Assembly (NCBI GenBank): GCA_017535925.1
Contig: JAFXTD010000018.1
Coordinates: 1 to 36,172, forward strand
DNA: 36,172 nucleotides
Source of the DNA: Selenomonadaceae bacterium
Lineage (GTDB): Bacteria > Bacillota > Negativicutes > Selenomonadales > Selenomonadaceae
Reading direction: 5' to 3'
Positions 1-6,776 of this stretch are shown here, piece by piece. The notes beneath the pieces were generated by a model. It was not told the origin of the DNA. It ran no database searches and worked only from the letters and a program-made list of their open reading frames with translations. Each line of letters starts with the position of its first letter. Position 1 is the stretch's first letter. The position numbers and the translations under genes are program-made.

Positions 1-144
1 AATTTTATTCTGTTCCATTGAGCGTCCGTTAAATCTTTGTGGTAAAATGAATTTGACATAAGTTGTTCACTTCTTTCAAACTCATTTTATCAAAGAACTG
101 CTTATGTTTTTCTTTTACTTGAGTTTACCAACAGCCCCTAACCA

Positions 145-1572
145 CTAATCGGCAGCGATAACGTGTTTAACGCCGTAATATTGAGCGACGCAAGAATTTC
201 GGCAACTGTTGAGTTTGTTTTCAATGCCGGCAAAATAATCGAGTTCGGCGGCCGCGCTCCTGTCACCGTGAATTTCTTCAAAGCGATGACGAATCGGCAT
301 GCGAGGCATGGGTATCGGGTCAAATTGAGCATTGCGTTGAATGTATCGAACTTGTCGACGCGCCGCATTGAAAATTGAAATGTCGACGTAAATGAGCGTT
401 GCGAAGTAGGAAACAAAACTTATCGTCAAGACGAGTGAAACGGTTCGCAGAAAATTTTTCGGGAAGTTGAGGACGGCTTTTAAATTCTTGCGTTCCAATT
501 CCAAAATCGCGCTGCTTGACGCAACCAAGATAAATGACAGCGAGGTTATCGAAATGCGCGAATTGTATTCGGGCGAAAAGAGCAAAGCAATCGGCACGAG
601 GAAACCCGTCGCCGTGAACGCCAGCATTAAAATTTCCGCCATGTTTATCTTCGACGAGCCGCGCCGCCAAAAATAAATGAACATCGGAATCAGCGCGATA
701 AAGTCAGCCGCCACGACGCGCAAGAATCCGTTTGACATGTGCGAAAGAAAAAGTTCCTTCGTGTAAGCAAAATGCGGGTGAGCAAATTCCATGCGGACGA
801 AATTTCCCGGCGCGAAGAGCATGAACGCGCAACCGACACTTATCGCCAAAAATCCCGCGACCATCCAAGAACGGAAGACGCCTTGAACTTTGCACATGAC
901 AAGCAAAAAAAATGTCAGGCAGACCGTCGCCAAAGCCCCCGCCTCGTTCGACCAGCCCGCACAAAGTCCCAAGATAATCATCAACACGACGTTAAGAGTT
1001 GAATTGCCCGCCTCGTGTGAGCGCAACGCTTTGACGTAAGGCGTCAGGAAAAATAATTGAAAGAAAGTCATCCACATGTAATTGCAAGAGCCCGTGAGCC
1101 AAAGCGTGCTCATCATCGACGACGCCATTAAAAAAAACATCGTGAAGAAAATCCAAAGCAAAGCCGCCCGCGAAATTTTCAGCCAAGTGTTTGCGAGGTT
1201 GATTATCGTCAAGACAAGGAAAACAAAAATCAACGTGTTGGCAACATCAAAGTAGGGCTTGCCTATCCAGATAAAAAATTGCACGAAGGCATGCGCGAAA
1301 ATTCTTCCGCCCCAATCAAAATAATGCGACTCCAAAGACTTGAAAATATCGCCAAAAGATTCGACGCGGTCTCTGTGTTCGATTTCGGGCGAGCCGAATT
1401 GCATTGCCTCCAAATTGCCGCCGTGCGCTCCGTCCCAAATGAAAGCGTAACCGTAATCGTCGTGGCTCAAAGGACACAAAGCCGTTCGAACGAAAAAAAA
1501 TCCCGCGAACGCTATGAACAGAATCATTGACCGCGAAGAGTCAATCGTTTGAACCAAGCGTTTCAAACTCAA
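145..1572 (-). CDS. DUF6056-like polytopic membrane protein
   Basis: A 475-residue integral membrane protein with about ten or more hydrophobic segments, the first at about residues 15-33. The short motif SHDDYGYAF at about residues 36-44 and the overall layout resemble the DUF6056 family of uncharacterised membrane proteins, possibly related to GT-C sugar transferases; that assignment is from memory of the family. The start is TTG at 1572: AAAGGAGG lies just upstream, and the start overlaps the stop of the sirtuin gene (TTGA), so the two are probably translationally coupled. The last codons and the TAG stop lie in a CTAAC-type heptamer stretch near 126-150, so the extreme C-terminus may be repeat-derived. 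The substrate is unknown. Confidence 0.72.
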   Translation of the reverse strand: MSLKRLVQTIDSSRSMILFIAFAGFFFVRTALCPLSHDDYGYAFIWDGAHGGNLEAMQFGSPEIEHRDRVESFGDIFKSLESHYFDWGGRIFAHAFVQFFIWIGKPYFDVANTLIFVFLVLTIINLANTWLKISRAALLWIFFTMFFLMASSMMSTLWLTGSCNYMWMTFFQLFFLTPYVKALRSHEAGNSTLNVVLMIILGLCAGWSNEAGALATVCLTFFLLVMCKVQGVFRSWMVAGFLAISVGCAFMLFAPGNFVRMEFAHPHFAYTKELFLSHMSNGFLRVVAADFIALIPMFIYFWRRGSSKINMAEILMLAFTATGFLVPIALLFSPEYNSRISITSLSFILVASSSAILELERKNLKAVLNFPKNFLRTVSLVLTISFVSYFATLIYVDISIFNAARRQVRYIQRNAQFDPIPMPRMPIRHRFEEIHGDRSAAAELDYFAGIENKLNSCRNSCVAQYYGVKHVIAAD

Positions 1573-2309
1573 GCAATCGCCTCCTTTGTTGCCTTCGACA
1601 GAGTCTCACCGATATTTTCGCGAATGACAAGCTCGGCTTCGGCGTCGGCATGTGTGGCAGTCTTGTTAATCAAAATCAAATGACGACCTCTGAAATAATC
1701 AATCAGCCCTGCCGCAGGATAAACGATTAAACTTGTCCCGCCGACAATCAACGTATCGGCTGCGGCAATCGCTTGAATCGAATTGGCAATCGTTTCGTTG
1801 TCAAGTGATTCGCCGTAGAGGACAACATCGGGCTTGACGATACCGCCGCATTTTTCGCAGTGAGGCACGGGAATATTTTTCATGACGAATTCGATATCGT
1901 ACCTCGCGCCGCATTTGACGCAAAAGCTTCGACGAATCGAACCGTGAAGTTCATAAACCGTCTTGGAGCCGGCGACTTGATGAAGTCCGTCGATATTCTG
2001 CGTGACGACCGCACTCAAAATGCCGTGACGTTCCAACTCGGCAAGCGCAAGATGCCCCGCGTTGGGTTTGGCGTCGAGGTAAACAAAACGTTCGCGATAG
2101 AAAGCAAAAAATTCTTCGGGGTGCTTCACGAAAAAATTATGCGACGCCATTTCTTCGGGCGAAAAAGTTTTATTGAGTTTTTGATTGTAAATGCCGTTCG
2201 CGCTACGAAAATCGGGGATACCCGATTCGGTAGACATGCCCGCGCCGCCGAAGAAGACCGCGCATTTGCTGTCAGACAAAATTTTTCCAAGCCGCTCAAC
2301 GTCCGTCAT
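1569..2309 (-). CDS. Sir2-family NAD-dependent protein deacylase
   Basis: A 246-residue sirtuin, normal length for a bacterial enzyme that uses NAD+ to remove acyl groups from protein lysines. Visible motifs are the NAD-binding GAGMSTESGIPDFRS (about residues 22-36), TQNIDGLH (103-110) with catalytic His122 in HGS, and a zinc site made of C130-x2-C133 and C151-x2-C154. GGTSL follows near the C-terminus. A longer reading from a TTG at 2324 is possible, but the GGAGG ribosome site lies inside that extension and is well spaced from the ATG at 2309, so I chose the ATG. The gene overlaps the downstream membrane protein gene by four bases. Target proteins cannot be told from sequence. Confidence 0.93.
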   Translation of the reverse strand: MTDVERLGKILSDSKCAVFFGGAGMSTESGIPDFRSANGIYNQKLNKTFSPEEMASHNFFVKHPEEFFAFYRERFVYLDAKPNAGHLALAELERHGILSAVVTQNIDGLHQVAGSKTVYELHGSIRRSFCVKCGARYDIEFVMKNIPVPHCEKCGGIVKPDVVLYGESLDNETIANSIQAIAAADTLIVGGTSLIVYPAAGLIDYFRGRHLILINKTATHADAEAELVIRENIGETLSKATKEAIA

Positions 2310-2343
2310 TTGATTCGCCTCCAAATTTTTTTAAAGTGTGTTG

Positions 2344-2490
2344 AAAAAATCGAAACGCAGCGGGAAGTTGAAACCCGGCCGTCACGGATGACGGCCGCCG
2401 GCGTTAAAAACATGGATGTTTTTATAGCCGGTTAAAGCACCTTTCTTTTTGCTACTTTTTCTTTGGTGCCGGCAAAGAAAAAGTAGAAGA
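2344..2490 (+). repeat. Triple-hairpin intergenic repeat, copy 1
   Basis: About 147 bases shared with 4371-4520 and, inverted, 22383-22565. Hairpin 1 pairs CGGCCGTCA (2376-2384) with TGACGGCCG (2389-2397). Hairpin 2 begins CCGG and ends GCCGG, with a TAAAAACAT/ATGTTTTTA arm pair. Hairpin 3 pairs CTACTTTTTCTTTG with its exact complement around GTGCCGG and ends near 2488. Hairpins 1 and 2 differ in sequence from the other copies but keep pairing; hairpin 3 is nearly identical. It fills most of the gap between the sirtuin gene and metQ and ends well before the metQ promoter. Confidence 0.85.
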
Positions 2491-2544
2491 CACATTCGAT
2501 TTTAAATCAAGGCACGTCTTTTGGCAACGCCCGCAAAATTTTTG

Positions 2545-2572
2545 TAGACAAAATTTTTTCGTCTGATATAAT
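2545..2572 (+). promoter_or_regulatory. Extended -10 promoter of metQ
   Basis: TAGACA at 2545-2550 (5 of 6 matches to the -35 consensus), a 16-base spacer, then TGATATAAT, an extended -10 with a perfect TATAAT at 2567-2572. The leader to the metQ ATG is only about 25 bases and carries AAGGAGG, so there is no room for a SAM riboswitch or T-box after this promoter. Confidence 0.7.
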
Positions 2573-2603
2573 TCGCGGCATAAAAGATAAGGAGGAAATT
2601 TTT

Positions 2604-3440
2604 ATGCGAGGAAAATTTTTTGCGGCGGTAACTTTGGTGGCGACACTTTTATTGACGGGTTGCGGCGGCGGAGATACTCCTGCCAAGACCGAAAACAAAC
2701 CTGCTGCAAGTTCCGAGACGACAACTTTGAAAATCGGTGCGACGCCCGTACCTCATTCGGAAATTTTGGAAGAGATTAAGCCCGACCTCGAAAAGGAAGG
2801 TATCAAGCTTGAGATTGTCGAGTTCAACGATTACGTTCAGCCGAACATCGCGCTCAACGACAAAGAACTTGACGCGAACTTTTTCCAACACGAGCCCTAT
2901 CTCAACGACTTCGTAAAAGAACACAAGGAAGTTAAGCTCAAGAATGCGGGCGGCGTTCATATCGAACCTATGGGCATTTATTCCAAGAAGATTAAAGACT
3001 TGAAAGAACTTGCCGACGGCGCGACGGTTTCAATCCCGAACGACCCGACCAACGGCGGACGCGCTCTGCTCCTCTTGCAGAAGGCGGGTTTGCTCAAGCT
3101 TAAAGACGGCGTCAAAGAGATGGCGACCGTTCAAGACATTGCCGAAAATCCCAAAAACTTGGTGATTCAAGAAGTCGAGGCGGCGCAACTCCCGCGCACC
3201 CTTGAGGACGTTGACATTTCGATTATCAACACGAACTTTGCAATGAACGCCGACCTCAATCCCATGAAGGACGCGCTCTTTATCGAGGACAAGGATTCGC
3301 CCTACGTCAACATAATTGCCGTTCGTGAAGGCGACGAAAATCGCGACGACATTAAAAAACTTTTGACGGCGATTAAATCCGACAAGGTAAAGAAATTTAT
3401 CGAGACCAAATACAACGGCGCGATTGTTCCGGCTTTTTGA
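2604..3440 (+). CDS. metQ: Methionine ABC transporter substrate-binding lipoprotein
   Basis: A 278-residue MetQ/NlpA-family lipoprotein that binds methionine outside the inner membrane and hands it to the MetNI transporter. A signal peptide ends in a lipobox LLTGC with the lipidated Cys at residue 20, followed by a short polar linker. Family features include KIGATPVPHSEIL (about 43-55), EFNDYVQPN, NDKELDANFFQHEPYL, IPNDPTNGGRALLLL and the end stretch near TKYNGAIVPAF. Start is ATG behind AAGGAGGAAATTTTT. metN and metI, which usually accompany it, are not in the window, so this copy is an orphan here. The next gene, a sufD homologue, begins within three bases of the stop. Confidence 0.95.
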   Translation: MRGKFFAAVTLVATLLLTGCGGGDTPAKTENKPAASSETTTLKIGATPVPHSEILEEIKPDLEKEGIKLEIVEFNDYVQPNIALNDKELDANFFQHEPYLNDFVKEHKEVKLKNAGGVHIEPMGIYSKKIKDLKELADGATVSIPNDPTNGGRALLLLQKAGLLKLKDGVKEMATVQDIAENPKNLVIQEVEAAQLPRTLEDVDISIINTNFAMNADLNPMKDALFIEDKDSPYVNIIAVREGDENRDDIKKLLTAIKSDKVKKFIETKYNGAIVPAF

Positions 3441-3442
3441 TT

Positions 3443-4180
3443 ATGGAAGAAAAAATTTTGGGCGAAATTCCTCTGCGCACTTGGCATTGGCTAAACGTCA
3501 ACGAACTCAAGACCTCCGCGCAGCTTGAAGAAAAAATTTTAGACGTGCCCGACGGCGAGACGAAAACTTTTTCCGACGTGAACTTAAGCGAGGAAAATGT
3601 TGCGAGGCAAATAAAAATTTCTGTCGGGAAAGGCGCGCGGGTCGAATTTATTTCGGCTGACTTGGGACGCGGCGATTATTCTTCCGACGTTGAAATTGAT
3701 TTGCGCGGCGACGATTCTTCGGCTGACTTCGAGGCGGTTTACTTCGGCGACGGCAAAAGGAAATTGGATTTCAATTATGTGATTCGGCAGCGCGGCAAAC
3801 GGACTCAAGCAACAATGAACGTTCGCGGCGCATTGACCGATAAGAGCGACAAAATTTTTCGCGGGACGCTGGACTTTCAACGCGGCGCAAAAAATTCGAC
3901 GGGGCGTGAGCTTGAGGAAGTGATAATCCTTTCTTCGGGCACGCGCAATCGTTCGGTACCGCTCATGCTTGCCGCCGAAGACGAGGTCGACGGACACCAC
4001 GCGGTGAGCGTCGGGCGGCTTGACGAAGAAAAAATTTTTTATCTGATGAGTCGCGGGCTTGATAAATCGGAGGCGGAAAGGTTAATCGTCGAGGCGGCGT
4101 TCAATCCCGTAATGGAAAGAATTTCTGACGAGGCACTTCGCGAGGAACTTTCGGAAAATCTTCAGCGGCGGCTCGGCTGA
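3443..4180 (+). CDS. sufD: SufB/SufD-family Fe-S cluster assembly protein, short form
   Basis: A 245-residue protein with the SufBD core fold signature near the C-terminus: HHAVSVGRLDEEKIFYLMSR followed by GLDKSEAERLIVEAAFNPV. SufD partners SufB and the ATPase SufC in the cytosolic scaffold that builds Fe-S clusters. It is much shorter than classical SufD (about 400 residues); the variable N-terminal helical region is largely absent, a form I recall in Firmicutes and archaea. No sufC, sufB or sufS is present in the window. The ATG at 3443 lies two bases after the metQ stop; a TTG at 3437 is an alternative. I see no separate ribosome site, so coupling to metQ translation is likely. Confidence 0.8.
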   Translation: MEEKILGEIPLRTWHWLNVNELKTSAQLEEKILDVPDGETKTFSDVNLSEENVARQIKISVGKGARVEFISADLGRGDYSSDVEIDLRGDDSSADFEAVYFGDGKRKLDFNYVIRQRGKRTQATMNVRGALTDKSDKIFRGTLDFQRGAKNSTGRELEEVIILSSGTRNRSVPLMLAAEDEVDGHHAVSVGRLDEEKIFYLMSRGLDKSEAERLIVEAAFNPVMERISDEALREELSENLQRRLG

Positions 4181-4261
4181 CACAGCTGTCAAAACTGTTG
4201 AAAAAGTAAAACCATGAGCAGTCTGATAATAAGTTTGCAAAAACTTTTAAAGGAGATTCTC

Positions 4262-4285
4262 ATGGCAAACAAATCTTATCACTAA
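4262..4285 (+). CDS. Seven-codon minigene (or 5' remnant of a lost gene)
   Basis: AAAGGAGA at 4249-4256 is a strong ribosome site correctly spaced from ATG at 4262, but the frame reads only MANKSYH before TAA-TAA, and a terminator hairpin follows at once. The same frame is open upstream to an ATG at 4214, giving a 23-residue peptide MSSLIISLQKLLKEILM plus ANKSYH. That N-terminal part would form an amphipathic helix, but its ATG has no good ribosome site. It may be a tiny peptide gene, the leader of a small RNA, or the decayed start of a gene once downstream of sufD. I cannot choose between these. Confidence 0.35.
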   Translation: MANKSYH

Positions 4286-4288
4286 TAA

Positions 4289-4315
4289 AGCCCCGACGTG
4301 AGTCGGGACTTTTTG
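4289..4315 (+). terminator. Rho-independent terminator after metQ-sufD
   Basis: CCCGAC (4292-4297), loop GTGA, GTCGGG (4302-4307), then ACTTTTT. It begins four bases after the minigene stop and ends the metQ-sufD transcript. Confidence 0.85.
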
Positions 4316-4370
4316 ATTTCGATATGGCGCGTCCGGCGTGACTATAAATTTCCGTTGAGGAAAATGATTT

Positions 4371-4520
4371 AAAATCGAAAAAGCCACGGGTAGTGAACAC
4401 CCGGCCGCACATGGACGTGCGGCCGCCGCGACCATTTTGCGTGACGCAAAATACAGCGGATAAAGCGTCTTTCTTTTTGCTACTTTTTCTTTGACGCTCA
4501 CAAAGAAAAAGTAGAAGAAA
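4371..4520 (+). repeat. Triple-hairpin intergenic repeat, copy 2
   Basis: Same layout as copy 1. Hairpin 1 pairs CGGCCGCAC (4402-4410) with GTGCGGCCG (4417-4425). Hairpin 2 starts CCGC and ends GCGG, with ATTTTGCGT/ACGCAAAAT arms. Hairpin 3 pairs CTACTTTTTCTTTG with CAAAGAAAAAGTAG around ACGCTCA. It lies between the metQ-sufD terminator and the 3' end of the oppositely oriented DUF1858 gene. The rest of this 430-base gap (about 4521-4612) shows only a perfect 14-base palindrome at 4533-4546 and no gene. Confidence 0.85.
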
Positions 4521-4612
4521 CAATTTAAACTCATTGAACGTTCAATCGAAGCGAGGAACTCCGAATCACGACAGCCGGTTCCGCGAGTCCACGCTTTGGC
4601 AAAGGGGGGACT

Positions 4613-4849
4613 TCACTTCGCAACGCCCGCAAGCTCTGCCTCTGCCTCGTCGGACGATTCGGCTATTTCATTCAAAGCCTCAACGAGTTTGTCGGGGTCT
4701 ATGCCGTGAACCAGCGCGCCTTCCTCGATACTCTCAAATTGCGCCGCGTGACAGCCGAAGCAACCCATGCCCGCATACATGAAAACCATCATGGTATCGG
4801 GATAACGCTGAACGATTTCGGTTATGTTCATGTCTTTTGTAATTTTCAT
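4613..4849 (-). CDS. DUF1858-domain redox disulfide protein
   Basis: A 78-residue cytosolic protein matching the small DUF1858 family, also called the hybrid-cluster-protein-associated redox disulfide domain. The pattern is ITEIVQRYPDTMMVFMYAGM followed by GCFGC with C30-x2-C33, then an acidic helical tail. The paired cysteines suggest a thiol-disulfide or metal-related role, but no function is established and no hybrid cluster protein gene is in the window. Start is ATG at 4849 behind AAAGGAGGAATTTTTT; a longer upstream reading lacks support. It has its own promoter at 4878-4905 and diverges from rsmH. Confidence 0.88.
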   Translation of the reverse strand: MKITKDMNITEIVQRYPDTMMVFMYAGMGCFGCHAAQFESIEEGALVHGIDPDKLVEALNEIAESSDEAEAELAGVAK

Positions 4850-4877
4850 AAAAAATTCCTCCTTTGAATTGCCGCTG

Positions 4878-4905
4878 ATTATATCACCGAAAAACTTTGC
4901 GTCAA
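4878..4905 (-). promoter_or_regulatory. Promoter of the DUF1858 gene
   Basis: On the minus strand, TTGACG (4905-4900), a 16-base spacer and TATAAT (4883-4878) preceded by TG in the extended -10 position. The transcript would begin about 20-25 bases upstream of the ATG. Confidence 0.7.
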
Positions 4906-5000
4906 TGAATTTACGCTGAAAAATTTTTTTGCAAAGGTTAAAGGAAATTTTTCTCTTTGGGCGAAGTAGAATCAAAACAAATTTAAGGAGCGGGGATACG

Positions 5001-5969
5001 TTGAACTTCGAACACAAAAGCGTTATGCTTGAGGAAGTTTTGAACGCCCTCGCCGTGAAGCCGAACGGAATTTATCTCGATTGCACTTTGGGTGGCGGAG
5101 GTCATTCGCGAGCCGTCGGCGAACTTCTCAACGAACACGGTCTGCTTATCGGACTCGACCAAGACGCTGACGCCATCTCTGCCGCGAAAGAAAATTTATC
5201 GGGCTTGGCTTGCGCCGTAAAAATTGTGCACTCGAACTTCAGCAGGCTCGATGAAATCCTCGACGAACTCGGTGTTGAAAAAATTGATGGCGTGATTTTC
5301 GACTTGGGTGTTTCGTCTTATCAAATCGATACCGCCGAACGAGGCTTCTCCTATATGAAAGATTCGCCGCTTGATATGCGCATGGACAGACGACGAACTT
5401 TGACTGCCCGCGACGTGATTAACACTTACGACGAAGCCCGCTTGATAAAAATTTTTCGCGAATACGGCGAGGAAAGATTTTCAAAACGAATCGCCGCCGC
5501 CATATGCCGCGCAAGGAAAATTTCTTCGATTGAAACGACCGGCGAATTTGTCAAGCTGATTGAGCAAACCGCCCCGCGAACCAAAAACGGAGGACATCCC
5601 GCCAAAAGAATTTTTCAAGCGATAAGAATTGAAGTCAACGGCGAACTTGAAATTTTGGAAAGCTCAATCAAAAAAGCCGTCGACCGACTCAAAATCGGCG
5701 GGCGAATCGCAATCATAACTTTCCACTCGCTCGAAGACAGAATCGTTAAGGAAACTTTCAAGACACTTGCGCAAGGTTGCATTTGTCCGAAAAATTTTCC
5801 CGTGTGCGTTTGCAATCACAGGGCGGCGATAAAAATTTTAGGCAAACCGAAAACCGCAACGCCCGACGAAATAAACCTTAACAGCCGCGCAAAATCTTCC
5901 AAACTGCGCATTGCCGAAAAAATTTTTGAAGCAATTTCAAAGGAGGAATTCCATGCCGATAAAACATAA
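5001..5969 (+). CDS. rsmH: 16S rRNA (cytosine-1402-N4)-methyltransferase
   Basis: A 322-residue RsmH (MraW), full family length, which N4-methylates C1402 of 16S rRNA using SAM in the ribosomal P-site region. The opening NFEHKSVMLEEVL is typical, and the SAM-binding DCTLGGGGHS lies at residues 27-36. Further family blocks are VIFDLGVSSYQID, RGFSYMKDSPLDMRMD, GGHPAKRIFQAIRIEVN and the FHSLEDRIVK block. A Cys-rich C-x-C-PKNFPVCVC loop is normal for the family. I chose TTG at 5001 because AAGGAG sits ten bases before it and homologues begin here. The 3' end overlaps ftsL by 17 bases. mraZ, the usual upstream neighbour, is absent. Confidence 0.95.
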   Translation: MNFEHKSVMLEEVLNALAVKPNGIYLDCTLGGGGHSRAVGELLNEHGLLIGLDQDADAISAAKENLSGLACAVKIVHSNFSRLDEILDELGVEKIDGVIFDLGVSSYQIDTAERGFSYMKDSPLDMRMDRRRTLTARDVINTYDEARLIKIFREYGEERFSKRIAAAICRARKISSIETTGEFVKLIEQTAPRTKNGGHPAKRIFQAIRIEVNGELEILESSIKKAVDRLKIGGRIAIITFHSLEDRIVKETFKTLAQGCICPKNFPVCVCNHRAAIKILGKPKTATPDEINLNSRAKSSKLRIAEKIFEAISKEEFHADKT

Positions 5970-6312
5970 AGTCAAACCGTCACCGCAAAACGAAACTTCA
6001 GCGAACGAATCATCCTTGACGCTGATAAAAGGAAAGCCGCGCCTCAATCATTTGTTGCGGTCGCGTTGCAGAGTCTTCTTCGTGGTCTTCACGATTTTGG
6101 CAATGGCGGTCGTCATACGCAGCGGAATCAGCGCAAGCCGAGGTTATGCACTCGTCGCAACGCAAACTCAAGCACAACAACTTGAATTGGAAAATGAACG
6201 TCTGCGCGTCGAAATCGCTCAACTCAAATCGCCGCAGAGGATAAAGCAAATCGCCGAAGATAAACTCGGAATGATCGTCCCGCGCAAAATGTATTTCTCT
6301 CATGAAAGATAA
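5953..6312 (+). CDS. ftsL: FtsL-like cell division protein
   Basis: A 119-residue bitopic protein with a basic cytoplasmic N-terminus, one membrane segment at about residues 40-56 and an extracytoplasmic leucine-rich coiled coil at about 66-95, ending in KQIAEDKLGMIVP, a FtsL/DivIC-type tail. FtsL joins FtsB/DivIC and FtsQ to activate septal peptidoglycan synthesis. Sequence conservation in this family is low; the call rests on topology and on its place right after rsmH. Start is ATG at 5953 behind AAAGGAGGAATTCC, inside the rsmH 3' end, so translation is coupled. ftsI and murE, which normally follow, are replaced by a terminator. Confidence 0.82.
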   Translation: MPIKHKVKPSPQNETSANESSLTLIKGKPRLNHLLRSRCRVFFVVFTILAMAVVIRSGISASRGYALVATQTQAQQLELENERLRVEIAQLKSPQRIKQIAEDKLGMIVPRKMYFSHER

Positions 6313-6319
6313 CGAATCA

Positions 6320-6353
6320 AAAAACTCCTCGCCACTTTGACGGGGAGTTTTTC
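6320..6353 (+). terminator. Terminator after rsmH-ftsL
   Basis: AAACTCCTCG and CGGGGAGTTT form a stem around CCACTTTGA, followed by TTTTCC. It closes the rsmH-ftsL transcript and separates it from the convergent gene at 6369-6758. Confidence 0.75.
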
Positions 6354-6368
6354 CTTTGCCGAAAAATT

Positions 6369-6758
6369 TTATTTGCGACGAGCTTTGTAGGGTGCAAGTT
6401 CCTCAAGTTTCATGACTTTTGTATTGCCTTTCAAGTCCGCCAAAATAATTTCCGGGATATTGAACTCAAGCAGGAACTTGTGGCTCAAGTCGTCGGGCAT
6501 GTAGGTGCCGTCAATATCGGCGACGACCGAAATGGCATCGAATTCGCGCTTGCCTTCAGAGACCGCCTTGACCGTGACGACGACTTCGGCAGGCAATTTG
6601 TATTCGGGGACGACGCTGTCAATCGCGCAGCCGCTGTAAAGAGTTCCGTCACTTGCCAAAAGACACGCGCCCGCAGCAATGGAGCCGTGCTCGACGTAAG
6701 CATTGCGCATGGCGTCAATCGCCGTCCGAACAATCGTATCGATAATATCGTAGTTCAT
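6369..6758 (-). CDS. Cytidine-deaminase-like protein lacking zinc cysteines
   Basis: A 129-residue protein with the length and pattern of tetrameric cytidine deaminase: AYVEHGSIAAGACLLASDGT (20-39), YSGCAIDS, KAVSEGKREFDAISVVAD, and LLEF...EELAP at the C-terminus. The zinc site is gone. The usual C-A-E is PAE (56-58, so Glu58 remains but the Cys is Pro), and the usual P-C-x-x-C block is PDDLS (88-92), with Asp and Ser in place of both Cys. It should therefore not bind zinc in the classical way; a regulatory, nucleoside-binding or different catalytic role is possible. The frame is intact and GAGGAGG precedes the ATG, so it looks maintained rather than decayed. Confidence 0.75.
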   Translation of the reverse strand: MNYDIIDTIVRTAIDAMRNAYVEHGSIAAGACLLASDGTLYSGCAIDSVVPEYKLPAEVVVTVKAVSEGKREFDAISVVADIDGTYMPDDLSHKFLLEFNIPEIILADLKGNTKVMKLEELAPYKARRK

Positions 6759-6776
6759 TTAAAAACCTCCTCAAGT

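Noticed and set aside
1-144. Possible gene end or terminator at the left edge
   Set aside because: I see only A/T-rich sequence and a CTAAC-type heptamer stretch near 123-150; no frame, hairpin or promoter could be supported.
2491-2603. SAM riboswitch or T-box upstream of metQ
   Set aside because: The promoter lies about 30 bases before the ATG, leaving no room for a leader of that kind, and no riboswitch core was recognised upstream.
4247-4534. Minus-strand frames across repeat copy 2, and a similar one at 22343-22573
   Set aside because: They run through the hairpin repeat and give low-complexity products; the same DNA in copy 1 does not keep the frame.
4533-4546. Perfect palindrome ATTGAACGTTCAAT
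   Set aside because: It has no T tract and no clear promoter context. It could be an operator or chance; nothing more can be supported.
4929-5000. Longer N-terminus for RsmH
   Set aside because: Homologues begin at the NFEHKSV stretch, and AAGGAG sits just before the TTG at 5001; the extra 24 codons look like untranslated leader.
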